In this document: positions 56,935 to 64,000 of the stretch, piece after piece
How the letters are laid out: each line of letters starts with the position of its first letter
Numbering within the stretch: position 1 is the first letter of the stretch
Origin: Paenibacillus algorifonticola
GTDB lineage: Bacteria; Bacillota; Bacilli; Paenibacillales; Paenibacillaceae
NCBI RefSeq assembly: GCF_000971975.1
Contig: NZ_LAQO01000003.1
Span: forward strand, 322,024 to 386,023
Reading direction: 5' to 3'
Length of the DNA: 64,000 bases
Made by a program: the position numbers and the translations under genes
Notes under the pieces: generated by a model
What the model saw: only the letters and a program-made list of their open reading frames with translations
The model's database searches: none
Told to the model about the DNA's origin: nothing

Positions 56935-57597
56935 TTAAATAGCAAAAATATGATTGCCGATCTGTACGATCTGTTCCCTCGTCCAAATCCAAGATGACGT
57001 TGCGGTCTTCGGGTTAAAATAATACAGTGCGCCATTCGTCGGATCATTTCCGGCAACTGCCTCGACTGCGGCCTTGTAAGCTGTGGAATCTGGCTTAAGC
57101 TTGTACTGTCCATCATCAACTGCTGTAAATGCACCTGGCTGCTCGATAATGCCTTTAAGCGTATTAGGGAACTGTGAGGAAGCCAATCGGTTCATCACGA
57201 CGGCGCCTACGGCCACCTGCCCCTTGAATGGCTCGCCACGCGATTCGGCAAAAATAATACGGGCCAGCAGGTTCAGCTCATGCTCGCTGACGGATACTTT
57301 TTTCAGCGTCTTCCAGGTTTGCTTGCCAGCAATGCCGTCGGATTGGAGGCCGTAATCTTTTTGAAACCGTTTCACGGCATCCTCGGTCATTTTACCGTAG
57401 AAGTCCGTTACCTCGTCATTCATAAAATACCCTAAAATCTTTAATCGATACTGGACGTCGGGAACATCTTCCCCTTTGCTGCCATAGCTCAGTGTAGCCG
57501 GGGCCGCGGCTCCAACAATTTGAAGCGGCAAGCTGACGACCAAAATAATCGCAAATATATATGCTAATAAATTGCGAAATATTAATTTATTTTTCAT
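56935..57597 (-). CDS. sleB: Spore cortex-lytic enzyme SleB-like transglycosylase
   Basis: 220 residues. A signal peptide (to about GAAAP) is followed by a peptidoglycan-binding domain (about 38-98: SKGEDVPDVQYRLKILGYF), and a Hydrolase_2 (SleB/CwlJ) domain with the catalytic glutamate Glu118 in IIFAESRGEP and VAVGAVVMNR. Lytic transglycosylase for spore cortex muramic-delta-lactam. The usual YpeB partner gene is not adjacent. The gene has an excellent AAAAGGAGG site. Confidence 0.87.
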   Translation of the reverse strand: MKNKLIFRNLLAYIFAIILVVSLPLQIVGAAAPATLSYGSKGEDVPDVQYRLKILGYFMNDEVTDFYGKMTEDAVKRFQKDYGLQSDGIAGKQTWKTLKKVSVSEHELNLLARIIFAESRGEPFKGQVAVGAVVMNRLASSQFPNTLKGIIEQPGAFTAVDDGQYKLKPDSTAYKAAVEAVAGNDPTNGALYYFNPKTATSSWIWTREQIVQIGNHIFAI

Positions 57598-57796
57598 AAT
57601 TCTAATATTCCTCCTTTTTAAAACAAGTACAAAACTTATTTTTCAAATTTATTTTTATTAATTTCAGCACTCGTATGAGTTTAACATAGTATTAAAATGA
57701 AAGTAACCGTATTTGCATAATTACATGAATTTACTAATGTTTGGACAAGCATAAACAGCGGTCTAGCGCGCTATACGGGAGTTTTCTCCAGGGAAC

Positions 57797-57805
57797 TGCT
57801 ATAAT
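57797..57805 (+). promoter_or_regulatory. Extended -10 promoter for xerS
   Basis: TGCTATAAT, about 30 bp before the start. The -35 hexamer is poor. Confidence 0.5.
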
Positions 57806-57834
57806 GAGGGATAAATGATTGGCAGAGGTGATAA

Positions 57835-58911
57835 ATGATGAATATTATTAAAGTGAAGGATCGGCAGGAGCTGGACAAACGGGTCCCATCTATGCCTTGG
57901 TATATTGAGAAATTTATTAATTATAAGCTGCCCGACCTCTCCCCTTCGTCGCTGCTTGAGTATGTAAGGGATTATGAGCTTTTTCTAAATTGGCTCGTTA
58001 CGGAAGGGCTATCTGAGGCGACGGTAATCAAAGACGTTCAGCTAACAGAGCTGGAGCGGCTTCATATGGACAGCATTGACAGCTTCCGCATGTTTCTCGC
58101 TACCCATCCTAGCCATAATAATCGTAAAACGACGATTACCCGCAAGCTTTCCTCGCTGCGCTCGCTTTTTCATTATTTGAGCCAAATCGCCGAGGATGAG
58201 CAGTTTTATCCGCTGTTGAAGCGCAATGTCATGGCGAAGGTTGCTATTAAGCGCACAAGCAAGCCTAAGGATACGGCGGCGAAGCTGGAAGGCAAGCTGC
58301 TGCAGGAGGAGGAAATTGGGGAGTTTCTTGCTTATATTGCAAGCGGCTACGAAAGCGATCTTGCCGGCAACAAGCAGGCGCTGTATTCCTATGAGCTGAA
58401 CAAAATACGGGATACTTGCATCATCAGCTTTATTTTGCATTCCGGCCTGCGCGTATCCGAGCTGATCAATCTCAACGTCGATGACATTGATCTGAAAAAA
58501 AAGCTCGCGCATGTTTACCGTAAAGGTAAAAACGACGATTCGTTTAAAACCCCGGTCTATTTTCGCCAGGAAGCGGTTGATGATCTACAGGTGTACCTGC
58601 AAATGCGCGATACGCATTATAAAGCGCCGAAACGGGAAAAAGCGCTGTTCCTTGCCATTGCGAACGGCAAAAAAGAAGGCTCGCGCATGACGAAACGAGC
58701 GGTGCAGGCGATGGTTATGAAATACGCCAAGCGTTTCGGCAAACCCTATCTATCCGTGCATAAGCTGCGCCATTCGTTCGCAACTGACTATTATTTGCGT
58801 AATGACCTGTACAAAACGCAGGAACAGCTTGGACATGCATCGCCGGAGACGACGCAAATTTACGCTCATTTGACCGATAAGACGATGGCGGAAGCGATTG
58901 ATCGGGAATAA
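57835..58911 (+). CDS. xerS: XerS-like tyrosine recombinase
   Basis: 358 residues (two adjacent ATG codons; the second, at 57838, fits the AGAGGTG site slightly better). The N-terminal SAM-like domain is about 20-150. The catalytic set is complete: Arg206 (HSGLRVSE), Lys232 (YRKGKN), His309 and Arg312 (VHKLRHSF), His334 (QLGHAS) and Tyr343 (QIYAH). Length and sequence resemble XerS, a single recombinase that resolves chromosome dimers at a dif-like site in lactococci and streptococci; Paenibacillus often carries such a protein. A dif site was not found here. The gene has its own promoter and terminator. Confidence 0.78.
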   Translation: MMNIIKVKDRQELDKRVPSMPWYIEKFINYKLPDLSPSSLLEYVRDYELFLNWLVTEGLSEATVIKDVQLTELERLHMDSIDSFRMFLATHPSHNNRKTTITRKLSSLRSLFHYLSQIAEDEQFYPLLKRNVMAKVAIKRTSKPKDTAAKLEGKLLQEEEIGEFLAYIASGYESDLAGNKQALYSYELNKIRDTCIISFILHSGLRVSELINLNVDDIDLKKKLAHVYRKGKNDDSFKTPVYFRQEAVDDLQVYLQMRDTHYKAPKREKALFLAIANGKKEGSRMTKRAVQAMVMKYAKRFGKPYLSVHKLRHSFATDYYLRNDLYKTQEQLGHASPETTQIYAHLTDKTMAEAIDRE

Positions 58912-58936
58912 GCTGGGGAATAAGCGAGGCCAAGTC

Positions 58937-58994
58937 AAATAGCCTTCTCGGCAGCAGCTGGCATTCTGCTCATGCAAGAAGGCTATTTATTTTG
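58937..58994 (+). terminator. Bidirectional terminator between xerS and the convergent gene
   Basis: AATAGCCTTCT and AGAAGGCTATT pair around a 28-base loop and T-rich sequence follows. Confidence 0.8.
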
Positions 58995-59008
58995 TTCCAT
59001 TCTCAAGC

Positions 59009-59542
59009 TCAAAAATCTTTGGACAGCTCCATATCTGTAGCGGAAATGCCCTCTTCCACCGCAAACTCAAAATCTTCAATGTCGTAAATTTGCACGGGGA
59101 TCTCTGCTTGAATCAGCTTATCCTGAAACTCAAACTGGTCGGAAAGCAGCGGCAAATTAAATTTCAATGCGGTCAGCAGCAGCTCCGTTTCGATCGGATC
59201 GAACGCCTCGCCGTATTGCGCGCTGTCTACAGCATGTACAATTGTAAACTGTATTCGCTCGTTAAGCAGCAGCGGCGAGCTTTCCCGCCAAGGCACCTGC
59301 ATCGTGCGTTCGATTTTTTTACGATTGAGCGGATCTTCAAAAAAAGCAATCAGCTCGCCAATTTTATTTTTGACATGAGCATCATCATCTGGATCTTCCA
59401 TAACGGGATCTGATCCGTCTCTCATATCATAAAGCTCCAAAATGGAAGAATAAGGAACAACATAATCAATGGGGCTACTTGGAACGAGAAGGTGACCATA
59501 AGTTGCCACCATTACTGCCTCTATTACAAACCGTCGCGGCAT
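59009..59542 (-). CDS. Conserved hypothetical protein (about 177 residues)
   Basis: I do not recognise a characterised family. The start MPRRFVIEAVMVATYGHLL follows AGAAGGAGG by 7 bp. The sequence is soluble and acidic, with no signal peptide or transmembrane helix, and has a middle segment rich in Asp/Glu (VMEDPDDDAH) and a C-terminal stretch QVPVQIYDIEDFEFAVEEG-like (actual IPVQIYDIEDFEFAVEEG). The frame to 59587 is not supported by a site. Similar Paenibacillus proteins are often labelled ADP-heptose synthase, but I see no Rossmann or nucleotidyltransferase motif. Confidence 0.6.
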   Translation of the reverse strand: MPRRFVIEAVMVATYGHLLVPSSPIDYVVPYSSILELYDMRDGSDPVMEDPDDDAHVKNKIGELIAFFEDPLNRKKIERTMQVPWRESSPLLLNERIQFTIVHAVDSAQYGEAFDPIETELLLTALKFNLPLLSDQFEFQDKLIQAEIPVQIYDIEDFEFAVEEGISATDMELSKDF

Positions 59543-59684
59543 GTTTGACCTCCTTCTATAAAACAACGTTTCCACATTATTATACAATAATCCAACTGGT
59601 GTACAAGATAGCCAATCGCCAAATTTGCATTAATTCCGTGCGCCGCAGTACAATGGTGGGGAAATCATTATCGGAGGTACATAC

Positions 59685-60671
59685 ATGATTAGAGAAGAAG
59701 CAATCATTATTGGCGCTGGTCCCTGCGGCCTTGCCGCGGCAATTGAGCTGCAGCGCATCGGAATCCGCCCCCTTATAATAGAAAAAAGCCATCTGGTCCA
59801 TTCGATCTCGCAGTACCCGACCTATATGCATTTTTTCAGCACGCCGGAGCTGCTTGAAATTGGCGACATTCCATTCACGACGCCGAATGACAAGCCTTCA
59901 CGGCTTGAAGCGATGAATTATTATCGCACAGCGGCGCTGCGCCATGAGCTTCGGATTAATCCCTATGAGACGGTAACGCGAGTCGTTCGTGAAAATGGCC
60001 GCTTTACGCTCACCAGCACCAATCGCTTTGGCGAACCGCTGACCTATTCCAGCCGCTATGTTATTATTGCCACAGGTTATTTTGACCATCCGAATTATTT
60101 GGGTATTCCAGGTGAGGAGTTGGAGAAGGTGACGCATTTTTTCCGCGAGGCCCATCCGTATACCGGAATGGAGGTTGCGATTATTGGGGGCAGCAATTCC
60201 GCTATCGATGCAGCGCTTGAGCTCGAACGCATCGGGGCGAAGGTGACCGTAATTTATCGCGGTGAGCACTATTCATCGAGTATTAAGCCATGGGTGAAGC
60301 CCGGCTTTGAGAGCAAAGTAGCCAAGGGGCAAATTGCGATGCGCTTTCGCTCTCGCGTCATGAGCATCGATGACCGCAGCGTCACGCTTGAAGACTCTGA
60401 GGGCAAGCATACGATTGCAAATGATTTTGTGCTTGCGCTGACAGGCTTTCATCCAGATCGGGATTTCCTGACGGATACGGGCGTCGTTATGGCGGAGGAA
60501 GGTTATCCGTTTTTCGACGAAGCTACGATGGAGACGAATGTGCCAAACTTGTTTCTTGCCGGTGTTGTTGCTTCACGTCATGAAGCGAATGAAATTTTCA
60601 TTGAAACCGGACGTTTTCACGGTAGAAAAATTGCCGCGCATATCGCCCAAAACACCGCAGCCGACAAATAA
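59685..60671 (+). CDS. ypdA: YpdA-family FAD-dependent bacillithiol disulfide reductase
   Basis: 328 residues. N-terminal FAD-binding fold IIIGAGPCGLAAAIEL (GxGxxG), a second Rossmann element VAIIGGSNSAIDAALEL for NADPH, and a C-terminal FAD motif. The family conserves YPTYMHFFSTPELLEIGDIPF, seen here at about 45-65. In Bacillus-type bacteria it reduces bacillithiol disulfide using NADPH. Divergent from the hypothetical gene, with a 142-bp spacer. Confidence 0.85.
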   Translation: MIREEAIIIGAGPCGLAAAIELQRIGIRPLIIEKSHLVHSISQYPTYMHFFSTPELLEIGDIPFTTPNDKPSRLEAMNYYRTAALRHELRINPYETVTRVVRENGRFTLTSTNRFGEPLTYSSRYVIIATGYFDHPNYLGIPGEELEKVTHFFREAHPYTGMEVAIIGGSNSAIDAALELERIGAKVTVIYRGEHYSSSIKPWVKPGFESKVAKGQIAMRFRSRVMSIDDRSVTLEDSEGKHTIANDFVLALTGFHPDRDFLTDTGVVMAEEGYPFFDEATMETNVPNLFLAGVVASRHEANEIFIETGRFHGRKIAAHIAQNTAADK

Positions 60672-60692
60672 AATGCAAGAACCGTAACAGTT

Positions 60693-60760
60693 AGAGGCTG
60701 CCCATGGCCAGAGAGAGCGCAATGTGATGCGCTAAACCTCTGAGCATGGGCAGCCTCTTC
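60693..60760 (+). terminator. Long terminator between ypdA and the convergent flavoprotein gene
   Basis: AGAGGCTGCCCATG and CATGGGCAGCCTCT pair perfectly (14 bp). The 38-base loop holds another stem (AGCGCA/TGCGCT). The T-tract is weak (TCTATAAA). Confidence 0.7.
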
Positions 60761-60781
60761 TATAAATCTGTCATGAAACGG

Positions 60782-61696
60782 TTAGCCTCGCTCGCTCCAT
60801 GCTTCACCCAACAATTCACTATTAATGCTTACAGCCGCCATTGATCCCATTGAAGCCGCCGCAACGACCTGATACTTTTGGGAAGCAGCGTCGCCGGCAC
60901 TATAGATGCCCGGCACATTCGTCTTGCCAAACTCATCGACAACAACAGCCCCTGCTTCTGTCATTGCACAGCCCATAGCCTGCGGAAGATCCGATCCAAT
61001 CGCCAGCTTCGGCACAAAGAAGATACCTTCGCACGATATGATTGATCCATCCTCCAGCACAACTTGCTGAACGCTGCCGTTAGCTGCTTCAATTCGCTGA
61101 ATTTTTGAGTCAAATATGGGCACATCATGCTGCTGCAATTCCTCGCGCTGCTCAGCGGTCATTTCGTCAGGACCATCGGTGCAAATGGTATATTGGCTTG
61201 TCCAGCCTGCTATTATTTTGGCGAAGTGCAGCGCATGATCCCCCTTGGATATTATAACCAGCTTCCTATCCCTCATTTCCCAGCCATCACAATACGGGCA
61301 CACAAATGCGCTTTTTCCATAAACGTCAGTTAATCCTTCAATATCAAGTGGAAGATCCTTCATCCCTACGGCAAAAAGCAGCTTTTTGGCCCCGAAGGTT
61401 GATCCTTTTGCGGTCGTAATCATAAATTCCCCATCGGCTCCCGTTACGGCTACGGCTGAGTCATTTTCAAAATGAACGGATGGGTAGACACTTATCTGCT
61501 CGCGCGCAATTTGACGGAACTCGCTAGGCTTAATGCCGTCTCTCGTCAGAAAGCCATGCGATTCCTGCGTCACCCGATTGCGCGGACGCTCTTCATCAAT
61601 AACGATAACACTTTTCCTCGCTCTGCCTAATACCAGTGCGGCACTAAGTCCTGCCGGCCCTCCACCAATAATCGCAACATCCATCAGTTGTTTCAT
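60782..61696 (-). CDS. Thioredoxin-reductase-like FAD/NAD(P) oxidoreductase
   Basis: 304 residues from the ATG at 61696, with GGAAGGTGG 5 bp upstream (the longer frame starts at a GTG inside this site). FAD-binding motif IIGGGPAGLSAALVLG (9-25); redox-active disulfide Cys133-Cys136 in FVCPYCDGW; NAD(P) motif region following; C-terminal FAD motif GIYSAGDAAS. This is the compact TrxB/AhpF-C-like layout. It could reduce thioredoxin or another small redox protein; CPYC rather than CATC in the active site suggests a glutaredoxin- or NrdH-like partner, which is inference. Confidence 0.85.
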   Translation of the reverse strand: MKQLMDVAIIGGGPAGLSAALVLGRARKSVIVIDEERPRNRVTQESHGFLTRDGIKPSEFRQIAREQISVYPSVHFENDSAVAVTGADGEFMITTAKGSTFGAKKLLFAVGMKDLPLDIEGLTDVYGKSAFVCPYCDGWEMRDRKLVIISKGDHALHFAKIIAGWTSQYTICTDGPDEMTAEQREELQQHDVPIFDSKIQRIEAANGSVQQVVLEDGSIISCEGIFFVPKLAIGSDLPQAMGCAMTEAGAVVVDEFGKTNVPGIYSAGDAASQKYQVVAAASMGSMAAVSINSELLGEAWSERG

Positions 61697-61721
61697 ATTA
61701 ACCACCTTCCGAGAGTTTTAA

Positions 61722-61905
61722 TGTCTTTAATTGAATGAAAAAAAACCCTTCTAATACTCATCGTTTTCTATTGCGCTACGATAATTTGGAGATTAGAAAA
61801 ATATTACACTGTTTTGAATATCTCTTTTAAAAATCTATTAAAGACACTTAATGTCCGCTATCGAGCTGCAAATATTATTATAGACAAAACGAGTCTTTAA
61901 TTCAA
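61722..61905. promoter_or_regulatory. Three copies of a GTCTTTAAT motif upstream of the flavoprotein gene
   Basis: TGTCTTTAATTGAA (61722), the reverse complement ATTAAAGACAC (61837), and AGTCTTTAATTCAA (61892). Repetition in both orientations within 185 bp ahead of a divergent redox gene suggests regulator binding sites. Confidence 0.4.
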
Positions 61906-62605
61906 GCTTTATTTTTTGACGGCAACTTATCTTTCAAAAAGCCCGTTTTTGGAAAGAAAATAAAGTCTTTCGTATGGATATTGACGTTATATCGAGGGTT
62001 AAAGAGAGCCTTAGTTTGTGAAAAAACCTTGAAAGCACTCTGTACCTATAATCCTTCCAATTCATTTAAATACGGACGCTCGTTTTTGCCATTAAACCAT
62101 TTCTTGCGGGAAATGATATGATTTATACATCATTAAATACTAATGGAAACGAAACATTCATTTCAAAAGATGACACTCGAACAAAGTTGGCCTCTCCCCT
62201 TTCATAGGCGGTGGATAAATAAACGGAGGTGAATCGAAATTATGTTGTTACAAAAATAATTGGTACATATAAACAATGCTAGGTACAAGGCACTTAATTA
62301 GTACTTAATTAAAGTACAAGACCAGCTTAGTAATTCCCGAGCATCGGTTAGTGGCGGTTAGAATGTATAATCAAGTAGGTTCTAACCCGCCAGGATACAA
62401 CTATATGAAGGATTAATAGAATTTTGGCGACAAAGTCTTAACATGCATATTGAGCTAACCATTCGTTTATTAACTTCTAAAGACATTAACAGACCGGAAA
62501 TTGGATTCTGATTTTTGTAACGATAAACCTCCCCCTTTTGTAATATTACCATACTTTCGTACCAATCGTTTCAAATATCTACCATAAATCTAGGTTCTAA
62601 TGGCC
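61906..62605. other. AT-rich stretch without recognisable genes
   Basis: No frame with a start, ribosome-binding site and coding character of useful length is seen. A GGAGGTG site at 62225 precedes a 5-codon frame (MLLQK, stop). A 17-codon frame at 62363 (MYNQVGSNPPGYNY...) lies next to a hairpin. On the other strand GGGGGAGG near 62530 has no start codon. These look like remnants of decayed genes. Confidence 0.5.
62353..62391. repeat. 11-bp stem-loop in the AT-rich stretch
   Basis: GGCGGTTAGAA and TTCTAACCCGCC pair with one bulged C, 16-base loop. It is not an integron attC site (the R/Y core pattern does not fit). Confidence 0.6.
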
Positions 62606-62635
62606 AAAAGAAAAGCCCAAGCATGAATATGCTTG
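62606..62635 (-). terminator. Rho-independent terminator after the DUF2326-type gene
   Basis: CAAGCAT and ATGCTTG around a 4-base loop, followed by a T-rich tract on the minus strand. Confidence 0.75.
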
Positions 62636-62671
62636 AACCCTGTTATGGATAATTCTTTTTGGTTGGTGTTC

Positions 62672-63904
62672 TTATTTTTCATAATCCATATCAACTTGGA
62701 TCCCCAGTAATTTGCTCTTCTCTGACTCGTCAGTAAGAGTGAGGATAATGTTTTTTTCAATTATCTCATGATATTCTTCTTTATCCATTATTTCTTCTAC
62801 CGTTTGTAATGTATCTTCGTTCACCGAAGCAATATACTGAAAGTTCCCGATTTTTGTTCTCTCATAAGCAAGCTTGAAAAGTGTGTACCTCTGTCGTGGA
62901 TCCATGTTACTAAAAAGTCTACTATCATGAAATATAAATTTCACTTTATGGTTCAACTGTAGAAGTAATAGAGTCATATCAAAACAAAATATTTTCACCT
63001 CGTTTACTCCATCAGAAGAATCATCTTGAATTTTTGCCTTAATATCAAAACGCAGTGTATTTTCTCCATCATTATTTGTGACTTTTATTCCTCCGGGCTT
63101 ATTTTCGTAAAACGATTTGGACATCTCTCGGAAAGTTACCATAATATTATCAAGCAACTCGCTAATTGATTCCAAGTATTCTTCCGCTTGTTTAGTCTCA
63201 TTTGTATATTCAGTTTGAATATCTCTTAGTTTCTTTTTATAGGTTTTTATTATGTTCTGATGCTCTTCAAGTCTGCGTTTCTTAGATTTAATATCGCTTA
63301 ATTTATTATTTAGGCTCACATATTCATCAAGTGCACCGTGTGTATTCAGATATCCAAGTAGCCTGTCTAATTCGTCACCAGTTAATTCAATATCCTTATT
63401 CATGCTACTCAGATTTTCGCGATTATTTTTTAATTCATTAAAAAGGCGCTCTTTTCTCTTTGTTAACAAACCATTATGAAAATTGAGTACTTCTTGTACT
63501 TGTCGTTTTACCATCTCGGGTATTTGTATATTTGCTTGTTGATACAATTTCGCAACACGATCCGCAGATACATCTGGTTCAATTTGTAGTGATTTTTCAA
63601 TATTTCTTATAGAATTCGCCAATAAAACTCTTTTATTTTCGAGCTTCTTTAAGGTATAACTTACCTCATCTGCTTCTTTTTCAATATCATGATAATTAGA
63701 AGCTACCTTAAAACTTTGCAATTGATCCTGAAGTTGGGATACTTCTTCTTCTAAATCGTAAATCTCAATAAGTGAATCTTTATTGTTTTTGAAGTGTTCA
63801 ATAATGACAGGGTCCTTCTCTAAACCTTTCATTAATCTATCCGAGCTAGTTTGTAAATCACGAAGTTCCTTTTTCGCACTAATTAAGTCTACATCAATAC
63901 CCAA
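62672..63904 (-). pseudogene. Coiled-coil ATPase of the DUF2326 (ABC-three-component) type, missing its N-terminal domain
   Basis: 410 residues from TTG 63904. Residues about 1-260 are a Lys/Glu-rich coiled coil, then a C-terminal ABC-ATPase lobe with a Walker-B-like FIFHDSRLFSNMD (about 325) and SVNEDTL near 365. Full DUF2326 proteins are about 580-600 residues, with a Walker A lobe before the coiled coil; here it is absent. Reading back from the TTG, the frame (LINTAFLLG) meets a TAG eleven codons upstream, and the coding-like fragment NINATL lies in another frame that would join if one base were removed. The gene is AT-rich next to moderate-GC neighbours, a sign of transfer. It is either a frameshifted gene continuing past the right edge or a remnant. 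Confidence 0.7.
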
Positions 63905-64000
63905 TAAAAATGCGGTATTAATTAATTTACTACACTAGCGTTGCATTAATGTTCTCTGAATCTTCCTAATTTTCTATCACGGCTACTTTTGTGCATAAAA

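Noticed and set aside
57600..57835. dif-like recombination site near xerS
   Set aside because: No recognisable pair of XerS arms with a central spacer was found; only an extended -10 promoter is clear.
62353..62391. Integron attC-like hairpin
   Set aside because: The R/Y core pattern is not met and there is no cassette gene or integrase beside it.

Overview
The window looks like chromosome of a spore-forming Firmicute, most likely Paenibacillus or a close relative. The evidence is two tricistronic GerA-type germinant receptor operons, a SleB-type cortex hydrolase, a YpdA-like bacillithiol-disulfide reductase, a XerS-like recombinase, two YesM/YesN-type two-component systems and GC-moderate sequence with strong Shine-Dalgarno sites. 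Most genes lie on the minus strand.

1-5 kb: a blaI repressor with a tandem palindromic operator, followed by a blaR1-like sensor gene broken by an amber codon; a DoxX membrane protein; a XerC/D-like recombinase. 3-15 kb: two germinant receptor operons (orders A-B-C and B-A-C) flanking a Bcr/CflA-type exporter, a DinG-type helicase and a YdjO-like zinc-ribbon protein. The first ger operon starts with an unlisted 39-codon membrane microprotein. 15-19 kb: rpiA, fabI, a small four-cysteine protein gene (59 codons), a GNAT acetyltransferase, a HAD-phosphatase pseudogene and a VOC protein. 19-29 kb: an orphan YesM/YesN pair, a PQQ-propeller lipoprotein/secreted protein, and a DrrAB-like ABC transporter with an OmpR-type two-component pair.

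29-54.4 kb is a carbohydrate-acquisition island. One long minus-strand operon (44.3 to 29.0 kb) runs YesM kinase, sugar-binding protein, two permeases, YesN regulator, a GH127-like glycosidase, an Asp/Glu-racemase-fold protein, a RuBisCO-like protein (RLP), a DUF1537 acid-sugar kinase and a GH2 beta-galactosidase. Upstream lies a second unit, glcD-glcF-alpha-L-rhamnosidase, with a divergent FCD/GntR regulator and a second sugar ABC transporter. A DUF1537 kinase next to an RLP is the signature of the 3-oxo-isoapionate branch of apiose/apionate breakdown, whose RLP product includes glycolate; the nearby glycolate oxidase fits this. I infer a plant-cell-wall (possibly apiosyl or rhamnogalacturonan-II-like) glycan utilisation locus.

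54.5-61.7 kb: a TetR regulator with tandem operators and a DUF3995 protein, a GH25 lysozyme, SleB, XerS, a hypothetical protein, YpdA and a thioredoxin-reductase-like flavoprotein. 61.7-64 kb: about 1 kb of AT-rich, apparently gene-free DNA and then the C-terminal part of a DUF2326-type (ABC-three-component) coiled-coil ATPase, probably a decayed defence-island remnant continuing past the right edge.

Non-coding structure is rich. Two MITE-like elements (about 512 and 390 bp) share 18-bp terminal inverted repeats; one has a perfect 7-bp target duplication and appears to have landed inside a transcription terminator. A second dispersed repeat (about 103 bp, two copies) forms a stem with a compensatory change. 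All calls are from reading the sequence; no database search was possible.
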